Shown piece by piece: positions 60,461 through 64,000 of a stretch of 64,000 bases of DNA. The notes beneath the pieces are model-generated. The model ran no database searches. It had not been told where the DNA came from and saw only the letters and a program-made list of their open reading frames with translations. Source of the DNA: Alphaproteobacteria bacterium (lineage in GTDB: Bacteria > Pseudomonadota > Alphaproteobacteria > Micavibrionales > Micavibrionaceae); contig JAHDXS010000002.1 of assembly GCA_023384135.1 (NCBI GenBank), forward strand, positions 682,001-746,000, read 5' to 3'. Every line of letters starts with the position of its first letter. Position 1 is the stretch's first letter. The translations under genes and the position numbers were made by a program.

Positions 60461-62044
60461 ATGAACTTGCCATTCAACGGGGAGTCCGCCTCTCCCTATA
60501 CGCCGCAGAAACAGCCCGTCCACGCACTGCGCGGCATGGCCTATCAGGCCGAGGAAATTTCCCGCCAGTGGGCGCATGCGATGGCGACCACCGCGCAATT
60601 CGCCTTCAGCAATCCCTTCAACCCGTTCGCGGAAACCATGCCGATGCGCGTGACGCGCGGTTATATGGAGTTTCTGGAGCATCTCTACGCGCCGCACAGG
60701 AAACATGAATTCGATTTTTCCATCATGGACGCCGAGCGCAAGACCGACCTGGCCGAGGAACTGGGCCGCCCGGCGGCGGAGATTGCCCCGCGCACCATCA
60801 ACGGCGAACCCGTGGACGTGAATATCGAGATCGTGGACGAACTCCCCTTTGGCCGCCTCAAGCATTTTAGTATTCTGGACAGCGAAGGCGAAACGCACGG
60901 CACACCGCGCCCGCCGCTTCTGATCGTCGCGCCCATGTCGGGCCACTTCGACACGCTGCTGACCGGAACCGTCTACCGGCTCATGCATGATTACGACGTT
61001 TACATCACCGACTGGACGGACGTAAAAGACGTGCCGCTAGAGGCCGGAAAATTCGACCTCAACGATTACATCTCCTACCTCAAGGACCAATGGCTGCCGC
61101 TCATCAACGCCCGTCACCAGCCCGAAAACGCGAGGACGACGCGCCCGACCGTGCACACCCTCGCGGTCTGCCAGCCCGGCGTGCCGCTTCTGGCCGCCGT
61201 TTCCATGATGGCCGAGGACGGAAGCCCCGACGTGCCGCTCAGCATGACCCTGATGGGCAGCCCCATCGACACGCGGCTAAGCCCCACCAAGGTGAACCAG
61301 ACCGCAACCGAACGCCCGCTCTCATGGTTCGAGGAAAACGCGATCTCCGAAGTCCCGCTCGGCCACCCCGGCGCAGGCCGCATGTATTATTCCGGCTTCG
61401 GCCAGCTCTTCGGCTTCATGATGATGAACGCCGACAGCCACAGCCACGCCTATCAGGAAATGGCCACGGGCATGACCTTCGGCCCGTGGAACGAGGCGGT
61501 TGAAAAAATGAACTTCGACCAGCTCACGATCGGCAACCGCGAAACCGCCCTGCGCCGCAAGGATTTCTATAAGGAATACCGCACGGTGATGGACATATCC
61601 GCGCCCTATTACATCCAGACCATCAAGGTCGCGTTTCAGGAACACCACCTCGCGCGCGGCATTTTCGAATATGAAGATCCCTTCACCGGAAATAAGCGCA
61701 CCGTCGATCCGTCCTATATCGACCGCACGGGCCTGATGACCATCGAGGGCGAGAAAGACGATATCACCGGCGCGGGCCAGACCTTCGCCGCCCACGACCT
61801 CGCCGATAACATCCCGGCGTCGATGCGCCGCAGGCGCACGCAGCAAGGCGTCGGCCATTACGGCCTATTCAACGGCAAATCCTGGCGGCGGGAAATCGCG
61901 CCCGACATGATCGCCTTCACGAACGGCATAGACCGCATCAACGGCCTTAACTATGAAATGCGCGAGGAAACCGTGCGCTCCCTCAAAACGGCGGGCCTCT
62001 GGCACGACGAACGCGCCCCCGCTATCGGGCTGGAGCAGGCGTAA
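60461..62044 (+). CDS. phaZ: Intracellular polyhydroxyalkanoate depolymerase
   Basis: The 527-residue hydrolase breaks down stored PHB-type polyester. The lipase-box-like CQPGVPLLAAVSMM (about residues 239-252) has Cys in place of Ser, as in PhaZ of this family. Other marks are VAPMSGHFDTLL, YDVYITDWTDVKDVPL, and TIEGEKDDITGAGQTFAAHDL with the catalytic Asp, then QGVGHYGLFNGKSWR with His. ATG 60461 is set by AAAGGGG; a TATAAT at 60396-60401 may be the promoter. The enzyme implies the cell stores PHA, feeding the beta-oxidation genes. Confidence 0.94.
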   Translation: MNLPFNGESASPYTPQKQPVHALRGMAYQAEEISRQWAHAMATTAQFAFSNPFNPFAETMPMRVTRGYMEFLEHLYAPHRKHEFDFSIMDAERKTDLAEELGRPAAEIAPRTINGEPVDVNIEIVDELPFGRLKHFSILDSEGETHGTPRPPLLIVAPMSGHFDTLLTGTVYRLMHDYDVYITDWTDVKDVPLEAGKFDLNDYISYLKDQWLPLINARHQPENARTTRPTVHTLAVCQPGVPLLAAVSMMAEDGSPDVPLSMTLMGSPIDTRLSPTKVNQTATERPLSWFEENAISEVPLGHPGAGRMYYSGFGQLFGFMMMNADSHSHAYQEMATGMTFGPWNEAVEKMNFDQLTIGNRETALRRKDFYKEYRTVMDISAPYYIQTIKVAFQEHHLARGIFEYEDPFTGNKRTVDPSYIDRTGLMTIEGEKDDITGAGQTFAAHDLADNIPASMRRRRTQQGVGHYGLFNGKSWRREIAPDMIAFTNGIDRINGLNYEMREETVRSLKTAGLWHDERAPAIGLEQA

Positions 62045-62088
62045 CGCGCAGGGTGACAGGCGCGGCCAAGCTGCGCTAAACTTCTCGC

Positions 62089-63456
62089 ATGAAAAAGACT
62101 CTCCTCCGCCTCGGCCTGCTTTTCATCAATCTGGTGCTCATTGGGGCCGTGCTCTTTATGCTCGCGCCTTGGAAATCTCTGGTCGCGGACAGGATCGCGC
62201 AGGCGCTTGAGACAAACGGACTGCCCAATGCCCGCCTCTCCCTCGCCGCGATAGGCTCAAATCAGGCCCGCATCGAAAATCTCACCTTCGGCGATCCGCA
62301 GGACCCGCTCAAAATCGAAACCGTGACCGCAAACTATGAGTTTGAACAGGTGCAGGCGGGCCGCATGAAAACCCTGACGCTGAGCGGCCTCGATCTGCGG
62401 CTCGAACGCGTGGAGCAGGGCTGGACCCTAAAAGGCTGGCCGATGGCGGAGGACCAAACAACGCTGATCCCGCCCGTCACCGAGCAATATAAAAACGCCG
62501 TCCCCGCCGATCATATCCGGCTGGAGAACGCCAACCTCACCGCAATCGCGCCGGGCTGGACGCTGACCCTGCCCCTCGCGGCGACATGGCAAAAGGACGC
62601 AAAGCCGGATTTCGCCTTTGATCCCGCGCAGCTTACCTTCGAGGGCGAGGGCGTGAAGGTAGCCGGAACGCTCGAAGCCTCCGCCGCACTGAACGCGGAG
62701 AAGAAAAAATGGGAAGGCGCGTGGAGCCTCAAATCCATGACAATCCACCAGCAGGGCGCGCAGGAGGATATCCCCCCCGCCGAACTCTCCGGCACGATCG
62801 AGGCCGATGAAAAAACCCTGACTGTGCTTGGGAAGATCAAGGGCGACAGCAAGGCCTATGACGGCGCGTTCCGCTATACTTATCCCTTCGCCGCGCCGGA
62901 CAAGGCCGCGCTGACCCTCTCCGACCTCTCCATGCCGTGGCAGGACGGCACGCTCTCGACCAAAGACGTGAGCATCCCGCTCGCAGGGAGCAAGCCCTAC
63001 ACCCTCAACCTCAAAATCAGCAAGGCCTCCGTCTCCAGACTCATGCAGGAATTCACGGGCGAAACGGTCAAGGCCACGGGCACGATCTCCGGCGCCTTCC
63101 CGCTCACGATCGGACAGGACGGTAAGATCACCATCGGCAAGGGCACCCTGACCGCCGACGCGCCGGGGCAACTCTCCATGCCTCCGGAATCCATCCCCGG
63201 CGAAGGGGCGCAGATGCAGCTCACCCGGGATATTCTGGCGCAATTCGATTACAAGCTGCTGAGCCTCACGACCGAGCAGGAGGAAAAAGGCGGCCTCGCC
63301 ATCAAACTGCGAATCGAAGGAAATAATCCGAAGGTTGAGGAAGGGCGGCCCGTAATATTGAATATCCGGCTGACCGGCGACCTGTTGGACTTTATCACCA
63401 GCAGTGCTATAGTTTTCACCAGCCCGCAGACCCTTATCAGACAGGGAAACAAATGA
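62089..63456 (+). CDS. ydbH: YdbH-like AsmA-family protein, short form
   Basis: The 455-residue protein has an N-terminal anchor (LLFINLVLIGAVLFML, residues 9-26) and a long mostly beta-strand body, as in YdbH, one of the bridge proteins that move phospholipids to the outer membrane. The identity rests on the partners: a YnbE-like lipoprotein overlaps its end by ATGA and a YdbL-like protein follows. E. coli YdbH is about 880 residues, so this bridge is roughly half as long. The last 20 residues, GDLLDFITSSAIVFTSPQTL, resemble the end that contacts YnbE. Confidence 0.8.
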   Translation: MKKTLLRLGLLFINLVLIGAVLFMLAPWKSLVADRIAQALETNGLPNARLSLAAIGSNQARIENLTFGDPQDPLKIETVTANYEFEQVQAGRMKTLTLSGLDLRLERVEQGWTLKGWPMAEDQTTLIPPVTEQYKNAVPADHIRLENANLTAIAPGWTLTLPLAATWQKDAKPDFAFDPAQLTFEGEGVKVAGTLEASAALNAEKKKWEGAWSLKSMTIHQQGAQEDIPPAELSGTIEADEKTLTVLGKIKGDSKAYDGAFRYTYPFAAPDKAALTLSDLSMPWQDGTLSTKDVSIPLAGSKPYTLNLKISKASVSRLMQEFTGETVKATGTISGAFPLTIGQDGKITIGKGTLTADAPGQLSMPPESIPGEGAQMQLTRDILAQFDYKLLSLTTEQEEKGGLAIKLRIEGNNPKVEEGRPVILNIRLTGDLLDFITSSAIVFTSPQTLIRQGNK

Positions 63457-63638
63457 AAAAAGCCGTTTTGATTATGCTGTCCGCAACCGCTTTGTCGGCA
63501 TGCAGCCCCACCGTGAAGCTGGAGGCGCCCGACAAACCCATCGAGATCAACATGAACGTCAATATCGAACACCGCGTGAAGGTTGAGATCGAACGCGACG
63601 TTCAGGACGCCATCGCCAAAAACGGCGACATTTTCTAG
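63453..63638 (+). CDS. ynbE: YnbE-like outer-membrane lipoprotein
   Basis: The 61-residue lipoprotein has a lipobox in SATALSACSPT (Cys at residue 18) and a short mature part with KLEAPDKPIEINMNVNIEH, whose INMNVxIEH word is diagnostic of YnbE. In E. coli it pairs with the YdbH end by strand addition at the outer membrane. It starts inside the ydbH stop (ATGA), so it is coupled. The last residues DGIF-like KNGDIF match the family. Confidence 0.92.
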   Translation: MKKAVLIMLSATALSACSPTVKLEAPDKPIEINMNVNIEHRVKVEIERDVQDAIAKNGDIF

Positions 63639-63653
63639 TCTAAGGAGCACAAC

Positions 63654-63980
63654 ATGAAAACAAGATTTCTGGCCCTCATCCTCCCGGTCTTTTTACTGAT
63701 CGCGCTGCCCGTCTACGCGCTCGATCTCGACAGCGCCCGCAATCAGGGCCTCGTCGGCGAACGGCTCGACGGCTATGTCGGCGTGGTCAAGGACGCCCCC
63801 GGCGTCTCCGCGCTGGTCGCCGACATCAACGCCAAGCGCAAGGCCGAATATCAGAAAATCTCCGCCAAGAACGGAAAAGCCGTTGATATAGTGGGGAAAA
63901 TAGCCGCCGAGACCATCATCGCCAAACTCAAGCCCGGCCACTATTACCAGGGCCCGGACGGCGGCTGGAAAAAGAAATAA
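63654..63980 (+). CDS. ydbL: YdbL-family (DUF1318) periplasmic protein
   Basis: The 108-residue exported protein has a signal peptide (LALILPVFLLIALPVYA) and the YdbL pattern: LDSARNQGLVGERLDGYVGV, LVADINAKRKAEYQKI and KPGHYYQGPDGGWKKK. In E. coli YdbL works with YdbH and YnbE, possibly by keeping the bridge in order. AAGGAG precedes the ATG. Only 20 bases of the window remain after its stop. Confidence 0.95.
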   Translation: MKTRFLALILPVFLLIALPVYALDLDSARNQGLVGERLDGYVGVVKDAPGVSALVADINAKRKAEYQKISAKNGKAVDIVGKIAAETIIAKLKPGHYYQGPDGGWKKK

Positions 63981-64000
63981 ATCTTTTGCCAGAATCCCCA

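Overview
The window is about 64 kb of GC-rich bacterial chromosome, densely packed on both strands. It most resembles an alphaproteobacterium. The strongest signs are the order rpsF-rpsR-rplI-dnaB-alr, with fabD divergent from it and fabG nearby, and a short class I NrdA of 619 residues. A CaiB/BaiF CoA transferase, an intracellular PHA depolymerase and a ProXp-ala type editing protein fit as well. The many orphan proteins suggest a lineage with few well-studied relatives; a Micavibrio-like group is one possibility, but I cannot prove it. There is no CRISPR array, rRNA operon, complete transposon or prophage.

Layout. 1-9.8 kb: a fatty-acid beta-oxidation set, thiolase (cut by the window edge), a FadN-type dehydrogenase/hydratase and an acyl-CoA dehydrogenase, interleaved with orphan genes including a ceramidase-family membrane protein. 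9.8-15 kb: an orphan, a CbxX/CfxQ AAA ATPase with a helical-repeat N-terminus, and a secreted coiled-coil protein whose 3' region carries an ACGCAG repeat cluster. 15-21 kb: SCP2 protein, lipoprotein, PhnA-domain protein, MFS exporter, peroxiredoxin, an AT-rich inserted gene, a possibly copper-linked trio ending in an aberrant SCO1-like protein, and PhoH. 21-30 kb: threonine ammonia-lyase, a histidine phosphatase, AmtB, and nrdB and nrdA, each with tandem NrdR-like boxes at the same spacing, plus MsrB. 30-38 kb: pyruvate kinase, DedA, a Cys-rich duplicated protein, a HAD phosphatase, then fabG and fabD split by a segment with a Fur-box promoter. 38-47 kb: ribosomal proteins S6/S18/L9, DnaB, Alr, a VanX-like dipeptidase and the MlaE/MlaF transporter pair. 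47-56 kb: PBP1A, a ZntB/CorA channel, a large MscS channel, a CoA transferase and tRNA-Gly. 56-64 kb: ProXp-ala-like deacylase, CnoX-like thioredoxin, a Trm112-like protein, leuA with a leucine-rich leader peptide, PhaZ and a compact YdbH-YnbE-YdbL operon.

Themes. Carbon storage and fatty-acid turnover (thiolase, FadN, FadE, PhaZ, FabD/FabG, CoA transferase) and envelope building (Alr, dipeptidase, PBP1A, Mla, YdbH set, DedA, MscS) dominate. The most unusual signals lie outside genes. Two ACGCAG (CTGCGT on the coding strand) repeat clusters each sit between the stop codon of a minus-strand gene and an intrinsic terminator. Two AT-rich orphan genes sit exactly at the edge of a conserved gene and are flanked by short copies of that edge. 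A near-consensus promoter with a Fur box in its spacer has no obvious protein product.
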